NCBI RefSeq assembly: GCF_001625195.1
Contig: NC_054389.1
Location: 6,692,520 to 6,756,519, forward strand
DNA from: Drechmeria coniospora
Taxonomy: Eukaryota > Ascomycota > Sordariomycetes > Hypocreales > Ophiocordycipitaceae
Length of the DNA: 64,000 nt
Direction of reading: 5' to 3'
Part shown: positions 12,481-23,154 of the stretch, piece by piece
Position numbering within the stretch: the stretch's first letter is position 1
How the letters are laid out: the number at the start of each line of letters is the position of its first letter
Notes under the pieces: model-generated
What the model was told of the DNA's origin: nothing
The model's input: the letters and a program-made list of their open reading frames with translations, nothing else
Database searches by the model: none
Program-made: the position numbers and the translations under genes

Positions 12481-13897
12481 ACAACCTACATGGGCTCGTT
12501 AAGGCGATAGAAGGTATATTTGATGACTAGGACGGGAGTTTAACGATAGCTATGCAGAAGACGAGGCACTAACCCTGCATATATACTCTAATGTTAGTTC
12601 AAAGTACCTAGGTGGGATTCGAAGGACTATCTCCTGGTAAGGACTTGCCCTGATCATCAGAGAGTATCGCTACGCCCTAAAGGCGACTCCCGCCGGATCT
12701 CGACCTTAGCTGGAAGATATTGCAACCTGTGGCTAGAACTGCTCCGAATCATGGCCGCAATACGATCTAAGCACGCAAAGTCCTCACGAAACGGGATGTT
12801 TATCCGCTGTGGCATCTGCGAGAGTCTTGTTCGCAGGATCCATGTACTAGATCCCAAGATTGCAACGAACGTCCGTGGGCGACCAAAGAATGCAGCGCAG
12901 CCTGGTTCCGTAACGATATCGGTTGATCTAGCGAGTGCGCAGCCAAGAGGCAAACGAAGCCAGTCGCGTGTGGGCACGAAGACGGCTGTACTCGGGCCGG
13001 ACAAGACGACCGGCGAGCGGTCTAGTGGGCGTAGACGACAGCCAAGCGTCCGGAGATGCCGTTCCGAGTGGGAGCTCACCAGCGATGATAAGGAGCTAGT
13101 GCCACCAAGCTCGCGTCGTTACTCAAGTCTCAGACGAGCTGGCTAGCGCGCGAGTAACTTCAAGTAACGGTTCCCCACAGTCAGCCAGACACCAGTGAAT
13201 ATGTTTTTGCCCAAACAAGCGATAGGGTGACCAGGTCCATGGTCTCTAATGGAGTGATGGCGGGCGCCGTCCTGAAAGGATGAGCTGTAAACAAATGCTA
13301 GAGCCTAACGAAGGATCAAGTAGTTACTGACCTTGCCACACGCGACTTCCAGGCCCTTATTAGCTATATTGTTGTCTCACGAGTTACCTGGCTGTAAGGC
13401 TTCCTCCTTGAGGCTCCTTTCGACCGTCAGAGCCTCAATAACCACACGCTGTCGGAAGGTTAATATGCCTGTGTTTCCTACGTGCTGGGTTTTCGCAGGG
13501 ATGAAGAAGTGCCTCGCTGACCTACAACGCCGTCAGGCTCGATACCCACCACGCTACCTTGACTAAACGACGTCGTCCTATAAGCTATGGGAAAGGGGGG
13601 TTCTAGTGGGCCCCCTCGAGGAAAGTTGAATTGCAGTTATAATACAGTATTTACCCTTCGGGCAGGATATTCAGCTGTTTAGCTTCTTGCCTTGGCAACT
13701 TGACAGGTGCTCGAAGATTTTTTAAAATATCCGTTACTATACTATTATACTACAGGCATAGCTCGTTATAGGTAGCTAGTGATTATTTTGCAGTATCTTT
13801 ATATAGCCAGTACAAATAGCAATCCTTTTTGTCTATATACTGAAGCAGTATAATAAGGTAGGTCCAAAGCCCTTCCAAGGTCCTTTGTTCACTGCTC
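12481..13897. other. AT-rich spacer with one basic open frame
   Basis: The plus-strand frame 12751-13146 encodes a basic 131-residue sequence containing RGRPK, an AT-hook-like motif often seen near the end of fungal transposases. This is not enough to assign it. 13560-13860 is strongly AT-rich, with many TATA/ATAC words as left by RIP. No gene is supported. Confidence 0.4.
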
Positions 13898-14162
13898 CTA
13901 GCAGTCGCAGCTGATAGTTGGAGGACCGTCGCACGTCCCGGCGACGGGGTCGCACTGATAGTTAGAGAAACAGCTACCACCTTTACAGTTTCTTCGGCAT
14001 TCCTCGATAGTCTTATGGACGCCGTGTATGCACGCCGTTGGGTTGTTGCAATTACTGCATTCCCACCGGTTGTTGTCCCTCTTGTTGCACTCGCCGAGGC
14101 CACCTCTGCTGCAAAATGCTTCGCACTGGTCTTTATGCTGGTATTCGCCTTCAACGCATTCT
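13898..14162 (-). CDS. Cysteine-rich small secreted-type protein, 3' exon
   Basis: The exon 14162-13898 follows a good acceptor (TTTCAAATAG) and ends in TAG. It encodes about 87 residues with 14 cysteines; examples are DQCEAFCSRGG, ECSNCNN, EECRRNCKGGSC and a terminal SCDC. Such density and an even count suggest a disulfide-stabilised extracellular peptide. A donor-like GTAAGT lies upstream near 14268, and the frame that would splice to it stays open to about 14390 but has no ATG and no visible signal peptide. The 5' end is therefore unresolved and the gene may be broken. It lies just downstream of the chitinase gene on the same strand, about 350 bp from its stop. I know no matching family by sight; secretion and role are inference. 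Confidence 0.55.
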
Positions 14163-14516
14163 CTATTTGAAAGGGAAAGTGTAAGCTTTCATTCAATCTC
14201 AAAGACAAATGGTGTGTTGTGCTGTAGCATTGGCCGACTTTGGGGGTCTTGGAAAATTGCACTTACAAGTCGAGAGACTTTGAGACTGATGCCAATTTGC
14301 TAAGCCGGGTAAACTTTGAAGGATCAACCCGTGAGGCATCAAAAGAGTCTATAGCAGTCTTGTTAGCTTTTATTCTTTTTCTATTCTGTCTTCATGACTT
14401 GTAGTTCTGTGCCCTAATATTTGCTGCGCGGCTTTGCGGCGACTCTGTGAGGAGAGTAGAGACGAAAGAGACGCAAAAGGAGCAGAGCAGAAAAGAAAGC
14501 AATATATTGCTTAATG

Positions 14517-17419
14517 TCACTTACTGTCCGGATCGACGATATCAGGAACTGTTTCGTTATCGTCGTTGTCGTCTCGTTGCTGGACCTTCATGTTTCTGGG
14601 CAGTGGCACATCGATGTGCGGCCAACGCTTCATCATCCACATGGAGACAGCCGCGAGAGCCTATAAATATCGCAAAGCTCGGTTAGAAAAATTGGGATGG
14701 AGGGTAGAAGGCTCGGTGGAAGCTTCTTTTATGTAAGGAAGGGGTAGGTCTCCGACTAACCCAAGAATGCGCGTTCGCTACAAGCTCTTCGTACTGGTCC
14801 CTGGCCCCGCTACGTGCCATGGAAACAATTTGTCGCGGGTTGTAATATTCATTTTTGCCGCAGTGAGGGTTTGAAATATCTTGAAAGTGGCTTATTTCGT
14901 GGTACATGGTTCCGGCGCGCACGCCGGAACTCCATTTGTTGATTTCCTGTTGAAGTACCGGGAAACTCTCCGCCTCGTAGGCAAGGTTTTTGAGGCTCGT
15001 GAATTTTGGCTGGTTGTCTAGCTCGTTCAAAAAACTTGGGCACAGAAGGATATAGTACTCCGACCAGAACAAAAGGCCTGGGAACCTATATGTTACTGCA
15101 CTAACATGTTTCCCCTGTTTTCCGTTAAAGCATGCAACATTGTGCTTCTCGTATACCTTTTTGGGCAGGTCTGATTCATCGCAGTAAATGTAGGTGTACA
15201 CTGCTCTGCTGTATTCATCGTCGCGGCTACCGCCAAAGTGAAGTTCGATGTGATTTTTGAAATTTTCTGAGGAAAAGTGTACAGCTGAGTCAGTTATTTT
15301 GCACAACATCCATTAATCCAGGCTTCAGAATCGATCGATTACGGATCGGCTCCAAAGCCCGCATTGATCACATTAGAGTGGAAAGTGAAAGAAAAAGCTT
15401 ACGCCAGAGACTATCATGTAGTAAGGGTACTTGGCCTGATCTCTTTCCAAAGTAGTTGTCCATCACTCTTTGATACTTGTTGAAGCGCGACCATTCATAG
15501 GTAGCCTCGCTAAGCTCTCCTGCTTCGAACCAGGCCTCTTGGATCATATCCAAACGACCTCTAGTTTTGCAACTATCATGGATTAGCAAGTCAGAAACGC
15601 CATTACCGACAGAGGAAGAGCTGCTGGCAGGGTCCATCATGGACGCTTCTGGTCGAACTAGGCCATTGTCATCCAGGCTAATTGCCCAGTCACTCGTGCC
15701 TAAGAAATTCAAAGCCTTGTAGAGACTCTTACGCCTATTCTTGTTATCTCGACTCATGTACGACACCCACTCGGTCTCATCGCACACCAAAATGTCGCTG
15801 AGACTGGCATTGTCGAATAACTTCGTGGCGCTGGGGTTGTTCTTGATAATATAATCAATCTCCATCTGGGATATATAGCCGGCTGTGTCAGTGCAATGGC
15901 CCTTGGCTGCCTGAGACTCTGGCCCAACGAAGTTACACATCACCCCAGTGCATCCTGGGGTAGTCATCTTGAATGAACGGCCGTAGCTGGTAACCCCTAC
16001 TACAATCTTGTTTGAGGGCACTCCAGCTTTAGTAATCATGGAGAGCGCGTTTATCGTCTCTGTTATGTTGATATGTGACCGAAGGCAATTGCCTGCGGGG
16101 CAACCAGGGTTACTCCATTTGTTGTTATAGTCCCACTAACATGTACGTTTCATCAGACCAACGAAACACCAAGTACGATGAAGTTTGCTTACCTGCCCAT
16201 GCAGGTCATACGTCATGTAGACAACATAGTCGACAACCTTCATGATCTGAGCGATTGGGAATCCCTTCAGATACCAAAAAGATGATGGCGCAGCAAATGA
16301 CACCGTCTTGCCCGCCGGTAAAGTTTCTTTGAGCGTTATAAGAAATTTGAGGTAGTCGATGCCCTCCGTGGAGCTGCCGGTGGGGATACCTGGAAGATCC
16401 GGTGCGGCGGGGTACTCCCAGTCAATATCGACTCCATCCAGGTCGTTGTCGACGATGAACTTTGCAATATTTTGGGCCATTTGCCGTCGATGGGCCGGGC
16501 TAACGCCGGTGCGGAAGATACCATAGGTGGTTGGGCTTGCCGTGATACTCAAGTCAGCGTTTCCATGCTAAGGGAATAAGAAATAAAATTAAACAGCAGT
16601 AAATACTTACTCGGTAGAAAATGTCCAACCGCCGAAGGACAGAATTTTCTTGACGCCAGTCAATGTCTTAAAGTAGTAAAACTGATTAAGCGTAGGGCCC
16701 ATGTCAACCTCAAATGTATCAGCAGTGACGGTTGCAAACGCAAAGTGGATGTGCGTGTACTTTGTCACATCAATAGTACGAATATCTACTCTGTCGCACT
16801 GCTTGGTGAGTCCATAGCCTTCAAAGTAACCGATGGAGAGGAATGACGACGGAGGATCGGGGCTGCTGATGATGTCCATGTTGCAGTTGGAAATGCAGCC
16901 GTTGGTACCGGGCTTGTGCGTACCAGGGGCGCCAGTATCGGCGGGAGTATCGGTGCAGAATTCGGCCGTGGTGCCGCAGAATCCCCAACCCGAGCAGCAG
17001 ACGTTCAGGGGACACGGGTTCAGGTTTGTGAGGTCTCGTCCCGTAAAGGTGCCGGTCAGTTTTGGCGTGCCCGGCTTCTGAGGCCCGCAGGTTATGCCGT
17101 CGATTGGCGCTGGCATTGGAGAATTTCCGCTGGAGAGGCAAATTATTTGGTCCTTTTGCAGATTTGCACAGCCCTGCCAGCCCCACGTATCCTTGTTCCA
17201 TGAGTTCAAATCGTCGATTGTGACGCCAGAGCTGGCCGTGATGGCCCAGCATGAATCACCAGCGCTAACCTTCAAGGAGTGACAGGATCCATCGGCATCT
17301 GGCTTTGGTCGGTTGTCTGGTAGGGTACCACGGGCCCGGACCAGGGAATCAACCAGGCTGTTAGTAACAGTAGAAGGGGTGCCAATTATTAACTGGGCAA
17401 GAAGTATGAATTGAAGAAT
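14517..17419 (-). CDS. Multidomain GH18 chitinase, subgroup C type, 5' end unresolved
   Basis: Predicted secreted endochitinase related to the fungal subgroup C / killer-toxin-alpha-like GH18 enzymes. Exons (minus): 17419-16611, 16547-16193, 16135-15403, 15266-14761 and 14660-14517, about 848 codons. In order: a hydrophobic N-terminal stretch, a LysM domain (KVSAGDSCWAITASSGVTID onward), a type-1 chitin-binding domain (CPLNVCCSGWGFCGTTAEFC), and a GH18 barrel with the intact DxxDxDxE motif (DGVDIDWEYP) plus YMTYDLHGQWDY. About 230 C-terminal residues follow, carrying MYHEISHF, an HEXXH zinc motif, and later NAHSWALAA, resembling the end of M35-like zincin domains. Oddities: the frame is open from 17419 but has no ATG before 16,950, and the second intron fits frame only with an unusual TTGAG acceptor. 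The gene could be damaged or have an unseen first exon. Confidence 0.8.
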
Positions 17420-18551
17420 TCAATGTGCAGTTGCAAAGAATGGTATACTGGTGCAAGGTGCAATGTGCGATTGTCCAAGAGAAGTGCGCAGGACAATTAC
17501 TGTATACATAAGAGGTATTACCTCGATGAGTAAAATAGCAGTTGCGTACTCTGTACGAAGTAGATCAGCAGTATACTGTATTAACCGCTTGTATTATTTG
17601 GCAATTAAACCATGCGTCTGTGGCTACAGCCGGTATAGCTGGATAGTTGGTATAGCCCGTTGATCTATACGAATGGTCGACTGCTTAGTCGACTTGTTAC
17701 GACGAGTACTGGTAGTACTATACTTGGTAGTAAAATAGCCAACAGTAGTACTGCTGCCGGGTAGCTGCTTGTAGTAGCTTGGGAGGAACCCAATTAACGG
17801 TCCGATCAATCGACTTGTGCGGTCGACTTGATACTACTTGCGTAGGTCGTGCACGCAACAGTAGTATATTGGCTGGCGGTAGTACTGCCGCCAGTTGCTG
17901 CAGGTAGCAGCACAGAGGATAGTATCCTATTTGGGTAGTCTTACGAGTATAAATACAAGTATTTTCAACAAGGGTTACGTAGTATTGAGTCTCCTGGGCG
18001 GTAATAAGGATCCTACGATGGTGGACAAAAGCACAAGCCGCTACCCCACAGTCGGTGCAAGTTTTATAGAAGTATTATTACCTGCTGATCCAACTGTTTA
18101 TCTCAACTAATGAGAGTACGAGTTAAAGGAAAGAGAGGTTTTGTAGAGAGACATCTATTACCCTTAGCAATTGATATGCGCGCCGAACCACTTTACTACG
18201 GACGCCGCCTTCCGGACGCCGTGTGGCTGACCTTCCAAATTGGGTAACTGAACATTCCGTCTAGGTCTTCAGCCACAAAGAGTTATTCATGTACTTGTAC
18301 TTCGTAGGGATACGAGAACGAAATACTTACTATGGAGTACCACGGAGTACATTGCACCCAAACATTTCTTTGTATGATATACTAGTTCAGGACTAGCGCA
18401 AGAGAGACGCAGAAACTGTACGAGTACGAGTTGTTAAGCAATTGTTGCATGCATTACGAGTGCCAACTGAGGACTATTATCTTTCGCGGAAAACACCTAC
18501 TGCATGATCATCATCAATCTTATTACATGACATGATTACGGCTGCCTCAAC
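17420..18551. other. AT-rich spacer between chitinase and LysM-like gene
   Basis: It contains a near-perfect palindrome CTGGCGGTAGTACTGCCGCCAG around 17872-17893 and repeated GTCGACTTG words near 17690 and 17815. The head-to-head genes on either side suggest a shared upstream region. I see no coding sequence. Confidence 0.45.
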
Positions 18552-18798
18552 ATGTTGCTTAGTTCTATTGCTGCGATCGCCGCTGCCGCCCTCCCAGGTG
18601 GTATTGCTGACATTGTCCACCAATTAGACTTGCACACTCGCAGTGATACACCTGGATTCCCGCATGATCAAAACATCGCTCGGTATTGCAGCTTCTGGTA
18701 CGAAAACAATGGATCTAAGTATGTCTTGCACAGAGGTCCGCAGCACATTTGATGTTTCTGTATACATTTTTTTCAGATGGGTAAATGAAAACAAGTAA
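18552..18798 (+). CDS. Truncated LysM-effector-like secreted protein
   Basis: Two exons, 18552-18718 and 18777-18798, joined by a 58-nt intron with a GTATGT donor and a TTTTTTCAG acceptor, give only about 62 residues. The start MLLSSIAAIAAAALPGG is a clear signal-peptide-like segment. It is followed by DTPGFPHDQNIARYCSFWY, which resembles the region just ahead of the first LysM in fungal LysM effectors. The reading then stops at WVNENK, before any complete LysM. Either it is a relic of a longer effector or a minimal derivative. It lies head-to-head with a LysM/GH18 chitinase, a pairing known for subgroup C chitinases in Hypocreales. Function as a chitin binder is doubtful given the length. 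Confidence 0.5.
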
Positions 18799-19482
18799 AG
18801 CAGAAGTTATATTCAAGTTCACAGTAGCCGAGGCCCAACCGTATCGCCAGAACCACCTCACCGCCACAAATAGAATTACCTCTTCCAAATCACAACCTGA
18901 GGCCATTCTCTATTGGAAAAAAAAATCACCGCCGTTAGAATACTCTTATTTACAGAGTATATAAGGAAAAGCGGTTTTTCTCGCGGTTCGAAGCGAGAAA
19001 TAGGCGTCCAAATTCAGCATCGTCGGCGCTCACGACAGACCAAATGCCATTTTTGAAGTGCCGCTTTTTTTGTAGCCCCTTGCGGCGCCTGCCCTCGCCC
19101 CCAAACCCCTCTTCCATGCTTTTACGCCCGCTTGATTGGTGGTTGCACAAAGACATTGTTGCATTCACGAGTAAGCGCGCACTTTTGCTGTCTGTGCCGA
19201 ACAAGTCGCCTTCGTAATTTGAATTTGTCTGGTTGCGTGGGCCGCGCTGCACTGGCTGAGAAAAATGATCGTCGTCGTAACGTGCCTCTCCCGTGCAAGT
19301 AGCAATTCGGATGCAGTCATCACGTGATATATTTTAGTGGCAAATACATGCCTTTTCGGATGGTTCGTTCCAAGTTCTTGGTGCTGATATGGAGTTTCGG
19401 TTTCATTCTCGTAATCTCCTCATCCATACACAGGCTAGTTGAAAGAGCTACTTTGGCGCGGAAGAGCTACTTTCGCAAAGCA
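18799..19482. other. Spacer upstream of the Hsp70-like gene
   Basis: Contains 3' flank of the LysM-like gene and promoter of the next gene. In-frame ATGs at 19348 and 19360 extend the Hsp70-like frame upstream, but the extension adds charged sequence ahead of a good signal peptide, so I left it out. Nothing else is recognisable. Confidence 0.45.
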
Positions 19483-20789
19483 ATGGCCAAACTAATGCAT
19501 CATCTCGCCTTGAAAAATATTGGATTAGCTACCATTTTTTGGCTCCTTGCTATCCTACCTTGCGCCCTGTCGAGTGCCGTTGACTCTCGACCTGCCATTG
19601 GATTTGACCTTGGGCAATCCTACGGGTGCGTTTGCTGGCTTGATATAAAGCACTCTCTCGTCATGTTAGATAGAATCTACTAATATCGTTATTGTGATTA
19701 GAACTGCGGTTGCCCACCTACCTAATGGAACCATTATTAAGCTTGCCAAAGTGGAGGGGAGTCTAAGGTACCAGGCCTTTTTACAAAGCGAGATACAAAA
19801 GCAGCAAGGTTCTCGATGGTATCCTTCCAGGGCCGAGGTGCAGCGAGAAGAACTCTCGAGGCTACTGAAGCAATATACAGGACTTGGGGGACCGTACGGG
19901 GCAGCAATTCTTGCTGAGATGCTTATTCCGCTGCGAACTGCATCGGAAGCCGTTCTCGGAGCACCTCTACCAGCTACCGTGGTTATCACCGCACCTTATA
20001 TTACCGCCTGGCGACATGAAGAAACAGAGGACAGCAGCTTCGTGGAAAGAGCACGGAAACTAGCGGGACTAAGACCTTTAACGGTTGACAATATGGATCC
20101 CGTCTACCTTGGCGAGGCTAACTCTGTTCTTGCTGCCAACGGACGTGAGATATGTCCTGACCTTCGCTGCAAAGGCCCTGAATGGTCCGACGAAATCCTT
20201 TTTAGACAAGATGTAGTTTACTTCATCAGGTGAGCATCGCCTTCTTCACCAAATAATATAGTTGCTACTAACGTAACTATATAGCTTTACAAACCAGTCT
20301 CTATATACGTCGTTCCAAATGGCGACTTGCTTCTTTCATTCCCCTGTTGGTGCCAGACTTGGGAATATTGATCCAGATTTTGGTTTAAACCAACAGCATC
20401 AGGCGACTGACAGGGCAAGCTTTTGGCAGAGGCTTCAAAAGCACCTTATATCTCGAGTTGGAGAGCATGCCAAGATACGGGATATTTACCAACAGAGCTA
20501 CCTAGTAGTTGTAGCGGGTGAGGCTGCGAATACTCCCGAATTCCTGGATGCCGTAAGGCAAACAGTCACCCATATACAAAACGACCCTGTCCATAGGGTT
20601 AAGGAGACTGGAACAGGACCTAAGGTTGAGTTACTGGTCTCTGATGATCCGACGTACGCTGCGGCCAAGGGTGTTGCATTCTGGAGACGAACAATGATTG
20701 ACTCGTCATACTGTGATGATTGGTTCGAAGCGGAAGAAAAATATAAATCTAGGCAGAGTTTTGACAGAGAAGATCGTGATGAACTATAA
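19483..20789 (+). CDS. Divergent Hsp70/actin-like ATPase with signal peptide
   Basis: Three exons, 19483-19625, 19702-20229 and 20285-20789, join in frame to about 391 residues. The start MAKLMHHLALKNIGLATIFW leads into a hydrophobic signal-peptide-like segment ending near ALSS. Next comes AIGFDLGQSYG, the phosphate-1 loop of the Hsp70/actin fold. A later segment, VVVAGEAANTPEFLDAVR, corresponds to the adenosine-site region, and SDDPTYAAAKGVAFWRR to the end of the nucleotide-binding domain. A substrate-binding domain and an HDEL signal are absent, and the protein is shorter than true Hsp70. It belongs with the divergent single-domain Hsp70-like proteins scattered through fungal genomes. The secretory location is inferred from the signal peptide; the role is unknown. 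Confidence 0.7.
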
Positions 20790-21082
20790 AATAAAAATGG
20801 AATATTGCTTGGTGCTGACATAATTTGTCGAGAGCCATCAAACTACAATGAATGACCACATCTCGTTCAACGATGCACAACCCCTCAGACCTTTTGTTGG
20901 TATGCCGCTCGAGGATTTCTTGTCGTGTTTGCACTTTGTTTGCACTGATTGATCCCGCCTGACGGATATTCACTGCATTGAGGGGTTACGTAGATAAGGA
21001 TAATGTGAGTCTTCGACACGGGGCTTGCGGCCTCCTACATTCGCTTCCTGTCGCATCCCTCCTCTAGCATCGTCACCGCACC
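20790..21082. other. 3' flank of the Hsp70-like gene
   Basis: No coding signal stands out; a short minus-strand frame here has no recognisable domain. Confidence 0.4.
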
Positions 21083-21409
21083 ATGCATGACTCGTTTACC
21101 GATTTTGACAGACATGTGAACGAAGACGAACTGAACTACGTGACCCGCGGGACCCCTATGATTGGCAATCCAGTTCCACTACCAAACGACCAGAGCGTAA
21201 CGTTTGTGAGCGAGCCCGATCTTTTATTGCTGCAGTTGAATGACTGGGATCCGGATCTGCCCTACAACAAGTCTCCTGCTACGTGCCTCCATTATACGAT
21301 CGAGTGGAAGTTGCTACTAAACAAAGGAAGAGTGAGCAGACTTACGAACGATACCGAGAAGCGCCGCGCTCCACGAGACACGGTCCCAAGGTCCGTAACA
21401 CGCCCATAG
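21083..21409 (+). pseudogene. Relic of a repeated fungal ORF of unknown function
   Basis: A 108-codon frame includes TFVSEPDLLLLQLNDWDPD and CLHYTIEWKLLLNKGR. I recall this pattern from multi-copy uncharacterised ORFs of filamentous fungi. The frame then degenerates: a shifted frame from 21283 (KQRKSEQTYERYREAPRS) seems to continue it. It adjoins two transposon relics, so it is probably a non-functional remnant. Confidence 0.4.
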
Positions 21410-21519
21410 CAACTGGCCAGTCCGACACATGCTCTGCTCCCTCCAGAGCAGCAGCAGGGCATGGTGCAAGGGGGCCAGGGGCAAGCCTGGGAGGGGGCGC
21501 ATAGCGAGCGAGCTTCAGG

Positions 21520-21815
21520 CTCCCTAGTTCTGTGGAATCTGTACAGGAGCTGCTGCGTCTCTCTCGGCAGGGTTGGGACGAGAGGCCTTTGGTGGATTCT
21601 CTTGAGCGTGACTTGGGTGCTCGCTGGCGGCCATCTGAAGAGAAGAATTAATTTTACACGCGCAAGATCATCATCGATGAGGTTCCAAGGCGGGTCCAGG
21701 CGGACGGCTTAACTGACGATATCGTGGCGAGGCAAATGGATGAAGAACGTGGACATTGCTGTTTGAATAAGTTGTTCAAGGCCATCCGAAAGGGTGGGCA
21801 AGGCGAAAGAGGAAC
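21520..21815 (+). pseudogene. GCR1_C-domain relic, Crypton-type
   Basis: One frame from about 21529 reads SVESVQELLRLSRQGWDERP, LVDSLERDLGARWRPSEEKN, a stop at 21649-21651, then FYTRKIIIDEVPRRVQADG and LDDI-type acidic text. This order (small helix, SLERDxGxRWR, then FYxRKxIIDE) is that of the GCR1_C DNA-binding domain found in fungal Crypton elements and related host proteins. The internal stop and lack of the rest of the protein indicate a decayed fragment. Assignment is from memory of the family pattern. Confidence 0.5.
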
Positions 21816-22399
21816 ACAGACGTGCACCCAAATTATGTCAGCACACCAGCCCTCACTGACTTGGCCGCCGTGACTTATTATTAGTGCGTTCACGTCACCC
21901 ACAGAGTCAACCACCCTACACGGAAATATGGACCGCCCAGGTTCCCTGACGATGCCCTGCCGCCTGAAGCCACCTAGACTCCAAATGGCCGTGTTCAAGT
22001 TATCTTCGCCTGTAACCGAAATAAGCAGCCGCCAAGCGCCTTGATCGAACAAACGCGTCGTACGCCAAGCCGAATAAATGGTTGCAAATTCTCAATATGG
22101 GCCAAACGGTCACGAGACGGGAGTACGTGGATGCCGAGCCACCGCCCTGACCCCCGATTTTGCTAAATACTGTTTACTGTAATCGACCGAGCGATGACCC
22201 GTCTGCACACCCTACACATCGCTGACTCGAGAAGAAAAAAGACGTGGCAATCATATCCGATCTTTCAATGTCTGGCACTGCTCTTCGAGAAATACGAAAC
22301 TAATACTTGTCGAACCATTCGGAACTCTCGCGACACAACGAGACATGTAAGTACAACCGAGTTGCGACCACATGATGGGATCTTTGTGAGGGCCAAAGT

Positions 22400-22762
22400 A
22401 GCATCCAGGCGCTGGTGGATCAGTTATTCGCCGAAGGATTTCGATGCCGGGTCAAGCTGGGTCCGGACACCCGCCTGACAGCCATACTCTCTGCCCATGC
22501 CGACTCTGTTGCTTACTTGCAATGCAACCCAGACGTGTTATTGTTGGACTGCACGAACAAACCCCATAAACAAGCCATGCCACTCCTTGACATGGTGGGA
22601 GTGGACCCCTGCCAGCGTTCTTTCTGTATTGCCTTTGCGTTCCTCTCTGGTGAATCAGAAGTGGACTACTGTTGGGCATTGCAGCACCTCAGATCGTTGC
22701 ATGAGCGAGACCTTTCCTCTGTTAACTACCCGGCACTTGTTACCCAGTGTGACAAATCTTGA
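22400..22762 (+). pseudogene. Mutator-like (MULE) transposase fragment
   Basis: The frame reads IQALVDQLFAEGFRCRVKLG, then DVLLLDCTNKPHKQAMPLLD, VGVDPCQRSFCIAFAFLSGE and DYCWALQHLR before losing similarity and stopping at 22760. DVLLLDCTxKxNxxxMPLL and the RSFCIAFAFL stretch are hallmarks of the catalytic core of fungal MULE transposases; the DVLLLD aspartate is the first of the DDE triad. The N- and C-terminal parts are missing or unrecognisable, so it cannot be active. Confidence 0.75.
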
Positions 22763-23154
22763 GCCAACATCCCACCACCCCCCTGTCACGGTACCTATCC
22801 TGACGCAGACAGGGAATGGAGTGTCCGTCAACTCCGGAACAAGGGTCGTTACCCCTCTAGCCAGTAAGCATTAACTTTAACTGTATCTTTAGTTAGCACG
22901 ATTACAATGTTTCAGACCCTAAGCGCGTGTATTACAGGCTACAGCACACAGTGGGCGGAGTAATTACTGGTACAAACCGATACCGACGTCACCTTATCCC
23001 GTCACCGCCTCTGGTGGACAAGGTCGAGACATAAGGCTATCTGGTACTCCGTACGCCAACACGACCAACCATTCTCCCCTCCGTCCTCGTTCTTCACCGA
23101 ACACGGTGGTCGCCCGTCTGCACTTGCAAAGGCGAGAGGAAAAGGGAAAGCGCC
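22763..23154. other. Spacer and promoter of the hydrolase gene
   Basis: Flank of the MULE relic followed by a GC-richer stretch ahead of 23155. I saw no terminal inverted repeats belonging to the MULE. Confidence 0.4.

Noticed and set aside
17695..17970. Possible solo LTR (starts TGTTAC, ends CAACA, with a TATA-like ATAAATAC inside)
   Set aside because: No matching target-site duplication, no primer-binding site and no second copy in the window; the TG...CA ends alone are weak.
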